This document shows positions 22,092 to 33,979 of a stretch of DNA of 64,000 bases, one piece after another. The position numbers were made by a program, and so were the translations under genes. The DNA is from Corylus avellana (taxonomy: Eukaryota; Streptophyta; Magnoliopsida; Fagales; Betulaceae). The first letter of the stretch is position 1, and the number at the start of each line of letters is the position of its first letter. The DNA lies in NCBI RefSeq assembly GCF_901000735.1, contig NC_081546.1, positions 27,237,900 through 27,301,899 on the forward strand, given 5' to 3'. Below the pieces are notes generated by a model. That model was given only the letters and a program-made list of their open reading frames with translations. It ran no database searches and was not told where the DNA came from.

Positions 22092-24819
22092 AATGAAAAG
22101 GAAGAAAGGGAAGGAAAAAATCTTTAAAATTTTTCTGATACTGACATTCTGAGATTATAAAAATTTTATGACATATGTGACATATAACACTAAATTTTGC
22201 AGTATAAATCAAGATACGAAGGTGATTTAGTGGCAAAGTGTTACTTTGCCAAGCATAAGCTTGTTTGGGAAGTTCTTGAAGGTGGTCTAAAGAGTAAAAT
22301 AGAAATCCAGTGGTCAGATATTATGGCTCTGAAGGCACATTGTCCTGAAAATGGACCTAGTTCATTTAATGTCGTGGTACGTATGACCTTATGCTTTCTC
22401 TGTGTGTGTGTGTGTGTGTGTGTATGTAGCCTATATATAGGTGGTTTGAATGTTCATTAAGGTGCTAAAGTGTGCATGTGTATAAATGGTTAGCTAAGAC
22501 ACCTGTGATCTCTTGTGCAGCTGGCTAGACAGCCCCTTTTCTTCAGGGAGACCAACCCTCAGCCTAGAAAGCATACCTTATGGCAGGCAGCGGCAGATTT
22601 TACGGATGGGCAGGCTAGCATACAAAGGTAATAGTACGGATTTCTTTCATATTCTCTCTTTATATTTTTTTTTGATAAGTAAGACTTAGCTAGAAAGTCT
22701 TCCGAGGACTTAGGTTGTTCCAGGAAGCTTATAGTTTGCTGGATGATGTTCCAATCTATTTCCATACTTTTTCCAATATGGCACGAAGAATTTGCCATGG
22801 CACTACACTGTTATCAGGTTCTGTATGTATATCTCCTGCTTAGCTTTCAGGTAGTGCAGCCCTGGCTGCATGCAACTAATTTTTTTTTAGAAATTTCTTT
22901 TCTTCAGCCCATGGCATAGTACATGTTGCAATCTTGGTGTTTTTCCTAACTCTTTGTGCATATCTGAAGTATTTCTTTTGCTTTATGCCAAAAACAAGAG
23001 GAAGCGTTTATAGTAAAAGCCATTTGTTCCAGTTGCACATTTGCAGTTTCATTTCTTTAGAGAACATATATGTTCATTATGATGCATATAGAACTCTTAA
23101 AAGTTACCTGTCTCATTGAAAGTCCCTTTTTTAATATATCAGATTCTACATTTTATCATTTGTGGCATGACAACCTTATGCATGAATCTTCAACCCTTCT
23201 ATTTAAAGATGCAATTATGTGTTTGGGTATTCAGTTTGTGAGACTTTAGTTTGATGGTTAATTTTGATGTTATTGTTTTGTAGGCAACATTTTCTGCAAT
23301 GCCCACAAGGGTTGTTAACCAAGCATTTTGAAAAGCTTATCCAGTGTGATATGCGCCTCAACTTCTTAAGCCAACAGCCAGAGATAGTTTTGGATTCACC
23401 ATACTTTGAACAGCGGTCTTCTGTATTTGAAGACACTGAAGAATCTAAAGACCATAGTTTTGATCAAGTGGATAGTCGTAGGGCATCTGTGTCTGGTTTC
23501 CAGGATGTAGCTTCACCAACTGCCACACAGTCATCTTCATTGAAGATTGAGCAAAAACAGGATTCTGCTGGTTTGCTGTCGGAAAATCGTTTACGAGAGG
23601 CTCCTTCCCCCAGTTCAGGTACAATGGCAAGCTTGAGCGTTGTTTTGAGCATGCTGATTGATAGCTTTTTACTGTTTTTTTTTTTTTTTTCCTTCTGCAA
23701 TTTAGCTGTGGGCATTATCAGATCATGGCATGATTTTGAACAGCAATAGATTTTTCTGCTGCTTTTGATGCACTGTGGTGGGAAAGTTTTTTGGTCTCAA
23801 CCTTGTGGTAATCGATAATGCTTCTTACGATGATTCTGATGTCTTAAATATTTATTGAAGTTACAATCTTAAGTTATCATAGAGCTTAGGAAATTGATAC
23901 ACTGATACTGAATAAATTCGAACTACCAGGGCTTGTCAAACAGTTCACATGTTTAAACTTTAATGTCTAATCATTTCAACTATGTTTCAAACTTGAGAAC
24001 TGTTTGTAGCGGAAAGGCCTTTGGTTCTCCTTTTAATCCTGTTGATGTTTCTGGATACTAGACTTTTTCTTAGCCCGAGGATTTTTGCACTAAAAAAATT
24101 TCATACCTTGAGAAGGATATTTGGTATTATTATGGACTACAAGTAATACTGATTACATAGTCTGCCTCATGTCGTCCATTCGTTAATTGATTAACTTTCT
24201 CATGTTAGTGATGGACACTCGTGCAATTGAAGGTAATTCTGAAGCTGTTGATTCTGCGGGTTCAAGAAACTGGAACCAGATAAAATTGGGTGGGCTCCAT
24301 CCATCCATGTCAATGAGTGATCTAGTGAACCATATTGGACTTTGTATTTCAGAACAGATGACTTCCGGTAATCTGCCCGCCGCCGATGAAGAAGGTTCAG
24401 GATACCCAGGCATACTTGAGGACATTGCTCAGTACCTGCTCAATGACAATCAATTTGCCGCTGCTTCTGATGAGAAATCCCTCATGTCAAGGGTCAATTC
24501 TCTCTGCTGCCTTTTGCAGAAGGACAATACCACAGTTCAGAGTTCACCGGATAACGGGGAAAGTTGTGCGGAGGGACCTGACGGTGGAACGGGCGTTCAA
24601 GTTAAGCACAACTCGGAACAAATACATGATAATAAATATAGAGCTGACTTGAAAGTTTCTGACCAGGATACAAGGGATGTATCTGGGAGCAAGCAGGTAT
24701 CAGCTATGTCAAGGAAAGACTCATTTGGGGACCTCCTGCTTCATCTCCCTCGAATTGCATCCCTCCCAAAGTTCTTGTTTAATATTTCAGAAGAAGATGG
24801 TGAGAGTCCATCTAGATAG
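20638..24819 (+). CDS. ASG1: ASG1-like (ALTERED SEED GERMINATION 1) plant-specific protein
   Basis: Six exons (20638-20811, 21707-21991, 22203-22376, 22521-22627, 23284-23618, 24209-24819) with matching phases give 561 residues. ASG1 proteins are plant-specific stress/ABA-linked regulators of unclear biochemistry. The N-terminus has a Ser run and an acidic KLEIEDSLEEE segment. The best-conserved region (about residues 150-310: SWEYKSRYEGDLVAKCYFAK, IQWSDIMALKA, RQPLFFRETNPQPRKHTLWQ, HFLQCPQGLLTKHFEKL) corresponds to what is described as a PH-like domain in this family (TRF2/HOY1-type naming). The tail ends with a conserved SFGDLLLHLPRIASLPKFLF box. The frame is open upstream to an ATG at 20467, but that stretch looks like leader. 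A start at 20650 is also possible. Neighbour bL35c matches the Arabidopsis pair. Confidence 0.88.
22042..22090. repeat. (TA)n microsatellite in ASG1 intron 2
   Basis: About 45 bases of alternating TA close to the 3' splice site region of intron 2; the splice acceptor at 22202 is intact. Confidence 0.9.
22403..22422. repeat. (TG)n microsatellite in ASG1 intron 3
   Basis: About ten TG units just downstream of the exon 3 donor. Confidence 0.8.
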
Positions 24820-27109
24820 TTCTCTTGTTTATTATTCCATAATTGCAAGAATCAGACTAGATCGCAATTTCTCTGTCTCTCTCTCTTGCATTGAATACTT
24901 ACTGTCTGTTGAATATAATCTGATGTCTCCAATGAAGCGATCGTCTTTTACTTGAACCTGGGGAGTCATGGGATTCGGAAATTTGTTTTGATGAAGAATC
25001 CTGTTTAAGACCCATGTACAAATCTTTGTATTAGTTGTTGAAGCTCCTTTTGTTACATGCCTTCTTTATGTTCTATGAAGAGCGTGCTCTATTATCTACT
25101 TGTAGTAGTTGTACAATTCTTGCAAACGATCAGTTTATTTTATGGTTCTTTGGTGATTTTCCAGTGGTTTAACATGTTTTCCGACAATTCGACTTTCTTG
25201 TTTGAATAAGGAGTATCTAAAAAGAGATAGGCTAGAATCTAATAAAACTCTCACATTTTGTCCATCAAAATCCTAGGTGGTAAAGTGCCCTGTGCCATCA
25301 ACTTAGGGCATGTGCCTTTTGCCGCCTAGGATTTTGATGAGCAAAAATGCAAAATGTGGAGGTTTATTAAATTTTAGCATTTCTCATTTAAAAAACGTAA
25401 TACGACAGGTTCATGTCATGCAGTGCTTCAAAGTCAACACTGCTTAGTATTATTAGGTTTTTAATACTATTTGTAATGATGCAGCAAAAGTATTAGCTAC
25501 ATTTGCGCTAATTTCCATAAAGACTAATTAAGTTATAATTGAACTTTTTAAAATTAGGCAACCTTTTGCTGTTCACACCCATACTCACCAAATTTTCAGA
25601 AGACTCAAATTTTTAAAATTCTCATATTTTTATAAATATGATTTATTTTTTAATATAATTGTATTGACCATTACTAAGCCTCTACCAATCAAATATCGTG
25701 TTAAATCACAGGTACCAAAAACGAGTTGCACGGAACATCTTTAGATAATTTTTTTAAAACTCTTTAAGTTAACTCTGCCCACAAACATTATTCTCTTAGA
25801 CCCTTCTAACCTCCTCGGAAAGTATCTTGGAGGGTGATTGATTTGATGGGTTATGTGGAGCCTGATGTTTATGGCATCGTTTGATAAACGATTTTGCCTG
25901 TATTTGGCTCTACATTATTCATCACACTTTTTTATTTTTTTAATATTCTCTTACTTTTTACATCATATCAATTAATTTTTATTATTATTCAAATAAAAAA
26001 ATCACTACAAAACAAAAATTTTTCATTTTTTCATACCAAACATTCTTACTTTTTCACTTAAAAAAAAAAAAAAAAAACATTCTTACTTTTTTTCACATCA
26101 ATCACTTCCTGCTACAGTATCGAACCAAAACCAAAACAAAATTGATATCTGACCTTAAACTTGTCTAGGATTTTAGGGGAAGGAGCCCTGTCTCAAAACT
26201 TTATAGAGGCTAATTTCGATATCTGACCTTAAACTTGTATCCTTAGTGAACAAGTTGAATTATATATTCATAATGTTGTAAACTAACTATTTTGAATTAG
26301 AATCAATCTCATGTTCCTGTGTGTTTATTTTGTTTATTTCTTCTGGCTTTTTTTTTCGTAACATGAATAATGACCCATACAGCACAGGATTTGGTTGTGA
26401 TGAGGAAGGTTTGTCCATACTACATGACAGAATGGTTTCAAGTCGTACCAAAAAAAGAAAAATGCAGCTTGTCCAATTCTTTCACTCTCATTAGCTGCAT
26501 TTACACGATATCCATTTGGCTTGCCATGTTAATGTGTTTTGAGAGTTTTTTTTTTTTTTTTTTTTTTTTTGATAAAAAGTGTTCCGATGTGACATAAAAG
26601 TAAAAACTATTTTTATGTTGTGAGAAGTGTTTTGTATTTTGAGTTGTTTGTTAATGTATTTATCTTAAGAACATAAAACAAAAGACAATAAAAAACACAA
26701 ACAAACATGGCCAAGTGTGTTGCTTGAACCATAAAGATGATAATCTTGAGGCTATTATTATTAAGGTATAAGATAATGTGATCATGCTTATAAAGGGGCT
26801 CACATGACATTTTCTAACAAGCTTCATATAAATCCCACAGGAAGCAGAATAATATTCGTAGTAGATTAAATCGTAAATCAACAATCATGGTAGATTTGAC
26901 ACCAAAGTAAAATACTTCAAACAATAAACTCTAAGTTGGGTATATCATACATCACCTCTGCATTTACATTTGTATGGATACACCAAGAATTGTTTAAAGA
27001 AAACCCTTTACTAATTTCCTTGGATCTTTTGGTTTACTCTCTACTTGAACAGAAATGTAGTATTTTTTCATAAGTGGGCAGAATTTCTGAGAGAGTAGAG
27101 GTCATGTAC
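24820..27109. other. Intergenic region between ASG1 and the RING gene
   Basis: The two genes converge, so both 3' ends are here. Apart from the hairpin element at 25216-25397 and a long T tract (about 26547-26570), no gene or clear transposon end was found. The frames at 26370-26597 and 26613-26884 look like noise. Confidence 0.45.
25216..25397. mobile_element. Hairpin-forming MITE-like inverted repeat
   Basis: The left arm (25216-25292) and right arm (25305-25397) are imperfect reverse complements. Shared words are AAAATCCTAGG(T/C)GG, CACATTTTG and AATAAA, and the outer parts AGAGATAGGCTAGAATCT and GAGAAATGCTAAAATTT also pair. The loop is only about 12 bases. The GAGAAATGCTA end is typical of plant Mutator-like MITEs. 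No clean target duplication was found. It could fold into a long single hairpin if transcribed. Confidence 0.6.
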
Positions 27110-29510
27110 TCAAGATAAGCTAAAGCATATAAAACATGAAGGATCTGTGGACTGCTCTTCTGATGAATAGAGCTCCAAGCACCGGCAATGGAAGGCATGA
27201 CCACATGTAAAAACAGAAACAGCTGGAAGAATAGAAGGATCTAATTCTTCATCTGTTGGTGAACATGCAAGATCAATATCACATAGTTGACAGTTTTGTC
27301 CAAATGGCTCAGTGGTAGGATCATCAAAACCTGCAATGAAGATTCTTATTACAAATGATGGTACCAAATTAAATAAGGAACCTTCATATCACAATAAAGA
27401 AGAACAATGCATCAAAACTTAAGTTACTGAACAACAATACAACTGTGTTAGCTTCCTCTATGGGCTTGTGGGTAGGGGTGGCAATTCGTGTTTGAGCTCG
27501 GGTCATGTCGAGGCATGAGTATAAGACTTCATAAGTCAACCCTAACCCGATCTATTTAATTAAATGAGTCGAATTTCTCAGTCATAACCCACTACTTTCG
27601 TGTTGGATTAGTGTCCGATTCACGGGTCGTGTAAGAAATTGTTAGCCCTAAATGTCGCATGTCGAGTTCGAGTAGTGTCTAGTCATGGGTATAAGACTAT
27701 ATAGGTCAACCCTAACCTGAACCATTTAATTAAATAGGTTAGACTGTGAACATTTATAGCCTAAACTTAAGCAAAATGACTTGCTGGACATTCTAAACCT
27801 GTTCCTTTTCTAAGATGCATATCTCATAGCAGCAAGTAAAATCTGGTACCAAAATTAAATCATACAATTATCCAGGACATAATCAGACTGTAAAGCTACA
27901 CACAATGTGGATATTCTTAGAGTAAAATTTCAAATATGATGAAAAGTAAAGAGTTCCCTTTGGACTTACCATCCCACGAGATACGATTTGTTGGAAGATC
28001 CTGTTCTGAGTGCTGTTTGAATGGCTTTACAGAAGGTTGCTTCCTGAACTCAGATAGTTTTTCTGAAGGCTGCCTCCCAACTTGCTTTTCCAAAACTTTG
28101 TGGGAAGATGGAGTTCTATGGCTTTGACTCTTCTGAAAATGTGAAGTAAAATCTTTGCTCTTCCCAGTAGACAGATGCTTTGGAGTGTGGTCTAGTTTAC
28201 CTACAGGAAACAGCTAGAACATTAAAAATATTGTTGTTGAATTAAAATAGGAGCACATGCAAAACTCAAGCTCCTATGCATGTAAGAGATGTTAAAAATT
28301 GTCAGGATAAAAATTTTCAATTTTCCTTTTTGTGGGGAATAAAGAGGTCTTATTTAAGCTAAAACAAAATGGAGTTAAGACTATAACACTCAGATTGTAC
28401 ATTACCTCTGTGATTATTCATCTTGGTGCCTCCATCTCCCCTGACTATCTGAGAATATGATGAAGATGATTCAGTTTGGGAGGTCTTGACTGCATTGTTA
28501 TTACCATGCTGTACTTGAGGCCTCCGTTTATCAGGTATCAAGCTCATGTTAGACACATTGCCAGGATTCTTTGATTCAACTCTGGAGGTCCTGACAGTTT
28601 GTTCACCTGATTTTATCCAAACCTGCTTCATCCTTGGCAAGATAACCTCTCTGTGGCTAGAGGCTCTTGAAGCAGCAGCAGCAGCAGTAGCTTTAGGGCC
28701 TTGGGAGGTTCTGAGAGTAGAATTGTTTTCATTGGTGATCCTTGTAGCAGTAGCACTTGCTGATTTTATCCCAGATAAATTAACCTGCTTCTCAATTGGC
28801 AATATACTCTCTCTGTGCCTAGAGGTTCCTGAATGGGGGCCTATAGGGACTCTGTAGCTTCTATGGTGACCTGCATTTACATATATTGCATCTTCAGAAC
28901 CACCTAAACTTGAGATTTTAGAAGAAGTTTGGCCATCTGTGTTGCCCACAAAGCCTGAAAAGCTTATATTAGAGGGTGAACTCTGGGGGATGATTGATTT
29001 TGCATTCATATTCCTATAAACTTCAGGAGCCCGGTTTCTTTGAGCACCATATTGATATCCCCTATGGTAACCTGCATTCAAGAATCTTGCATCTTCATAT
29101 CCATTATGATATGTAACATTGGTTCTTGCATAAGTATTTCTGTAGCCAACTTGAGCAATCTGGTTTCTGTGAACACCATATTGATATCTATATCCAGTGT
29201 TTCCTCCACCGCCATGGATAAGAGAACCTCCATCAATCTGCTGACCAGGATAGTGAAGGACACCATTTTGAACAGGATTGTGGATGAAATTGTAGGCACT
29301 TGGTTCCCCAGAATCTTGAAGAGAGTGTCTGACTGGAAAATTACATCCACTGCTCATAGCATTTCTGTTAATCTGTGGCTGCTGGAAAGAATTTGATTGA
29401 GTTCCACAGAGCCTGACATTAGGAGACTGAAATCTATTGCATTCTTCAGGATTTTCATCTTGGTAATCTTCTGGTGCAATTCTCACTTTGTAAAGATCGC
29501 CCTTCTCCAT
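27110..29510 (-). CDS. RING-H2 zinc-finger protein, putative E3 ubiquitin ligase
   Basis: Three coding exons on the minus strand: 29510-28406, 28200-27970 and 27330-27110, phases 1/1, 518 residues. The only recognised domain is a C-terminal RING-H2: C459-x2-C462, C488-x-H490-x2-H493-x2-C496, C511-x2-C514 (C3H2C3 pattern, core FTCGHAFHCRCLEL). Such domains recruit E2 enzymes for ubiquitin transfer. The long N-terminal part is predicted disordered: Asn/Ser/Gln-rich, with repeated Tyr/Gly/His/Arg segments (GYRYQYGVHRNQ, GYHRGYQYGAQRNR, HHRSYRVPIGPHSG) and an Ala run. The chain ends four residues after the last Cys. No transmembrane segment is seen. I do not recognise a specific named gene. It is convergent with ASG1 and a tandem-strand neighbour of ATG11. 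Confidence 0.82.
27473..27745. mobile_element. Degenerate hAT-like repeat in an intron of the RING gene
   Basis: It starts TAGGGGTGGCAATTCGTGTT, a common plant hAT-like terminus. It contains two diverged direct copies of a unit with TATAAGACT(T/A), GTCAACCCTAACC and ATTTAATTAAAT (about 27505-27580 and 27675-27745). The other end is not clear. Related copies occur near 8270, 43430 and 51606. Confidence 0.55.
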
Positions 29511-29939
29511 TGGAAAAAAATAATTCTGGATAAAAAAATAATGAACAAGAATTGCTTAGGTATCCTCCTTTTAAAGCTACAAATATATAACTAAAAGTCT
29601 GTAAAACCAATTCTTTAACAAAAAAACGGATGCAATCTACACGAGTTTCACATCATTGAGCAAATCTTTGAAAAAAAAAAAAAAAAAAAGAGCCAAACAC
29701 AAATTAAGAAAAAAGCCAAATCTTGAACAGTTTGTGAAAAAGAGAAATCACCCACAAGAACACTTGGTATTATTCTATCAATGATACCAAAAAACTACAA
29801 AAGCATATTGCAGGAAAGATTGAATACCCCTAAACTTGAGTCGTAAGTCGGCTGTTGGAAGAAACTTGGTGAGCAAGAAGCCGTAATTACGTTCAGCACA
29901 AGTTTCTGCATAGTGAGCCCTAGAGCTGAGGGCTTTGGC

Positions 29940-29946
29940 TTTTATA
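29940..29946 (-). promoter_or_regulatory. TATA box of the RING gene
   Basis: The minus strand carries TATAAAA here, followed by a GC-balanced stretch ending near a plausible exon/intron junction (AG|GTATTC, about 29816). That would make a 5' UTR intron between about 29815 and 29530, before the ATG at 29510. Inference from sequence only. Confidence 0.5.
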
Positions 29947-30119
29947 GGTTTTGGGGGTGTGGGGTCTGCAAGGTCTCTAAAAGTTCGATTTGGCGGTTCT
30001 TGCAATTCCCTGCGGTAAGAGGATTTTAAAAAGGGGCGAGAATTCCAAATTAGCCCATGGAGTTTATGGGTAATTACAAAATTTTTCTTAAAAGGGGTTT
30101 TGTGAAAACATTGTGAAGA

Positions 30120-30148
30120 GGAAAATAATAATAATAATAATAATAATC
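30120..30148. repeat. (AAT)n microsatellite
   Basis: About eight ATA/ATT-type triplets upstream of the RING gene. Confidence 0.8.
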
Positions 30149-30149
30149 T

Positions 30150-30741
30150 AGAAGACTCATATTGTTCATTTATAATGTTCATCCATTATGCATTTCAAAT
30201 TCATTACAAGAAAATTAGTAATATCTGTTCTTTCAGGACAAACAAATTCTTTAAACTGAAGAGGTAATTGCACAATTTAAAGTTTAGAGAGCGAGAAAAA
30301 AATATAATTTAAAGAAATTGGATGATAATTTGGAGAGAGAGGAGAAAAGTGTAACTTAGAGAGAGCTATTTATAAATATTTGAATTTGTGTGTGAAATCA
30401 AATAATAAAAAAGTTATACAGCTTTTTTAGAGAATATTAATGTCCACAATTGGCTTAGGGCATGATGCCAACAAATGTGTTGGTATGTATCAAGTTGCTC
30501 CAATAGCTTGTTTTATTACAAATTTATTCAATGTAAAACTTAAAGGGAATTTCTAATTTTATAAAATTGCAATATTGTGAGGGTATAAATTCCAAGTTTA
30601 TGGTAATCATATAATCTGTAGATTACTTCTTTTTGTACCAGCATAATTATTTAATTTCATATTAATTACTGAAAGTTGGTTTAAGTTTCTAATATAGTTA
30701 ATTATATTTATTGGCTCAAAATCATGTCCGCTACAATTTAA
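30150..30741. other. Intergenic spacer between the RING gene and the ATG11 3' end
   Basis: AT-rich with no recognisable exons. It leads into two foldback elements (30745-31271 and 31362-31688). Confidence 0.45.
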
Positions 30742-30744
30742 TTA

Positions 30745-31271
30745 AGGGAAAATGTATGATAAATCTTTGAGTCAGCCCTTCAAAATTTTAATATCTTTAA
30801 GTTTTTTTTTTTCGAAAACTTAGTCCCTGAGTCAATTAAAATGACAATAAAATTCTTGCCGTTAAACTTTTTTAACTGATGTTAGGAAAACTCAAAATAC
30901 ACCATTTTACTCCATTAAAATATTAATTTTTTATTAATTTAATTAAAAAAATTAAATCTTAAAAAAAAAAAAAAAATTGAAAGGTAGGACCAACCACCAA
31001 CCAGGGTTGGGGGGTGGTCAAGGAGGGGCCCTTCCAATTTTTTTTAAATTTTTTTAAGATTTAATTTTTTTAATTAAATTAATTAAAAAATTAATATTTT
31101 AATGGAGTAAAACGGTGCGTTTTGAGTTTTCCAAACATCTGTTAAAAAATTTTAACGCCATGGATTTTATTGTCATTTCAATTGACCCAAGGACTAAATT
31201 TTTGAAAAAAAAAACTTAAGGATATTAAAATTTTGAGAGGCTGACTCAAGGATTTATCATACATTTTCCCT
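30745..31271. mobile_element. Near-palindromic foldback MITE (527 bp)
   Basis: The left end AGGGAAAATGTATGATAAAT and the right end complement of ATTTATCATACATTTTCCCT are almost perfect inverted repeats. The complementarity continues inward for over 200 bases per arm, through TTTAATTAAAAAA-type sequence, to a short loop around GGTAGGACCAACCACC (about 30985-31030). TTA flanks both ends (30742-30744 and 31272-31274), fitting a Harbinger-type duplication. No coding capacity. Confidence 0.8.
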
Positions 31272-31361
31272 TTAATTTAATATTGAGTTTGGCTTGGTTC
31301 TAGTGAAAAAAATATGTACAAAATTAAAAAAGTGAGGAGATAGTCTCCAGTAAAAAAAAAT

Positions 31362-31427
31362 AGGAAAAATTATACTTTACCCAGCTAAAGTTAGGGGCGA
31401 TTTTCAATTTGACCTCCAATGTTTCAA

Positions 31428-31463
<36 letters not shown>

Positions 31464-31688
31464 TTGGAGGTACAAAAATGGCCAAAGGGGTGGCTACGGC
31501 CCTTTTTTAAAATTTTTTTATTATAAAAAAAAAAAATTAGGAGCTATATGAAAATTTTAAGATAATATTAGTTGAATTGAAAAAAATTTATAAGTTTGAA
31601 GGGTGCATTGCAAAAATTGAAATATTAGAAGTTAAATTGAAAATCATTCAAAACTTTGGGGGGAGGGGGGTAAAGTATACTTTTCCCA
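31362..31688. mobile_element. Second foldback MITE-like element
   Basis: The left AGGAAAAATTATACTTTACCC-like end pairs with the right GGGTAAAGTATACTTTTCCC. Inner words TCAATTTGACCTCCAA and TTAAATTGAAAATCATTC also pair. Poly-T/poly-A fills the middle. Its centre reads GGGGTGGCTACGGCCC. Boundaries are approximate. Confidence 0.55.
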
Positions 31689-31689
31689 A

Positions 31690-32057
31690 AAAAACAAAAA
31701 AAAAAAAACCTAGAATTATCTTCCAATCTTGCAATCTGCAGGCATTGTTTGAATTTTTTCACTTGAGGCAAGCCAAACTCAATATTACTCGCAACTGCTA
31801 CACAAGTGAAGGATGAAATTTGGATAGATAAAAACCAATTTAAGATCAAGAGGTAGATAATATTCACTTCTTTTTTTTAATATATTTATAGAAAAGGAGT
31901 AGCTATATATACAAAGGAGAGAGTAAACTTAATTGGATCATCAACTATACACAGAATCAAGTTCATCTCCCACCAAGTGGATTTAACTTTTGAATGTCAT
32001 ATCAAATATGTACACTTGGATTCTTCTTCCGTCACGTCTATCTGCCTGAAGCAGGGA
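31690..32057. other. ATG11 3' flank
   Basis: AT-rich sequence directly 3' of the ATG11 stop codon at 32060-32058; it should include the 3' UTR. No exon seen. Confidence 0.45.
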
Positions 32058-33938
32058 TCAGGAAGGGGGTGGTGAATGAATGGTGGTATCAGGTAACATA
32101 GCTACTGTCACTACGAAATATTCACAGCCTATTGGGAGACCGAAAGGGTTCAAGGTTGATCCTGAATTCAAGGTCAACCGATCGGTCCCCATGTCAGAGG
32201 TCAGATGATCCGTTTGATCCGCTCTACCGTGCTCAGGTCGAGTTGAAGTAGGAGGCGATGACTTTACGGTCTGGCGTTCAATATGCACAATCTGCCCAAC
32301 AATGTAGTTAGGTCGGCTTGGAAGATGGTCAGCAAACAAGGCCACAGATTCAGCAGACAAGTAGTAGTTTGAGCAGTTCCTACTGATTGCCTCATAATGC
32401 CCAGCTGAGTTAAGAACAAATGCAGCAATCTCATGAACTTCCAAGCGGCCAAAACATATTTTTTCCTTGTTTGCCTATAGCAAGATCAAAAGCAATAACA
32501 ACCCATTAGTTCATGGCTCAATCAAGTAGAGTCTGATAGATTTCACTATTCAATGAAAAATGACGAATAACGCACTCCTTTTACCCTATGACTTCTTTTA
32601 TAAGTAATTGAGGTATAAAAAAGACATAAGGCAACCCTAAGTACACAGAAAGTATACAAGAAAAGCCACCTAGCTAATAGGATAAAAAAAAAAAATGGTT
32701 TTACCCTAGGACTTATCATGCCAAAGGGGTTAAAAGGAATTCAGTAAACGCGTTGGCAATCAGGTGGTGAACCACCGTTTTAAGTCAATCCACCACATTT
32801 GATTCTGTTAGCAGACAACCAATAAACCCATAGAACACCATGAATAAATCAATTAACAAGTTACCTGCTTCTCAAGTTGATGTTTAGTGTATAAAGTTTT
32901 AACAAGCTCTTTCTTCTCTTCTAAATCCTTCCTAAGCTGTTCATTTGCAGTCTCAACCCTTAGGTACTTGCCAAGTAGCTCTTCACGGTGCCTGGACAAG
33001 AAACTAACTTTATCTGCAAGGATCCGGACGCATCTTCGAAAATCGGCAGTATCGTCGTCTTCATTGTCATTGAGGGAACTGAAACAATTCAAATCAAAGC
33101 AACAAAAAACCACAATCATGGAGCATGTCAGTGCAAGAATCCATAACCCCAAGCCCAGTTAAAATAAATAAATAGAGAATCTACTTTCTTCTTAACATTG
33201 ATAGAACTTTCTCTTGCACCAAGCTCCACATGACAACAAAACTTAAAAACCTCCTGTTTCACCAGAAAATTGAAGAGTGTTTTGGAAGAGCCATTTATCA
33301 CCTTAACTCTATGCCCTCCCATTCTTTTGACTTGCAACTTAATTAACTGATTTTAGTGTCAGCGTGAGTGATCATTGATCCATTTGTATGCAAAGAAGTA
33401 TAGTGAGCCATGCACAACGTTCACTGGAGGATTTGTAAAACCCTCCTCTGCGGAGGGATAGAGAAAAAGGGGTTGGGGAGGAGGATCAATATAAGATTTA
33501 TTACAAAAACATTAAGATGAGTGTTCTGGCAAGCGACTTACTTGGCCAAAGATTGAGCTAAAGTATGCAACGAATCTGCAAAAGCGGCTACTCCACCCGG
33601 TGCATGAACACAGCTTCGAAGTCTTTCAAAAAGGCCACGCATTTTCAGGGCAGATGCACGCAGTGCACTATACTCTGAGGCCCTCCGATCAGCTGCACAA
33701 AGATGGGTCTGGGCTTCCTCTCTTGCTTCATGCAAACAATTCTCCAAGTGCGCACAATTCATCTGTCATGCAGGGGACAGACTAATAAGAAAATAGGGAA
33801 GCCAAGGCCAATGGGATGAAATTACTAAACAATTGTTTCTCTAAAAGACAAGCAATTATAGTTGTCCGAAGATGATTTATTGGAGACACCTAATAGCACA
33901 ACCAGACAAAGGGCTATAATTCACAACCCAAAATTCCT

Positions 33939-33979
<41 letters not shown>

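Noticed and set aside
28546..29396. Plus-strand frames across the RING gene
   Set aside because: Antisense shadows of the long minus-strand exon, hydrophobic because of its Ser/Asn-rich codons.
29778..30182. 134-codon minus-strand frame upstream of the RING gene
   Set aside because: It spans the TATA box and presumed 5' UTR; it is not in frame with the gene and has no domain.
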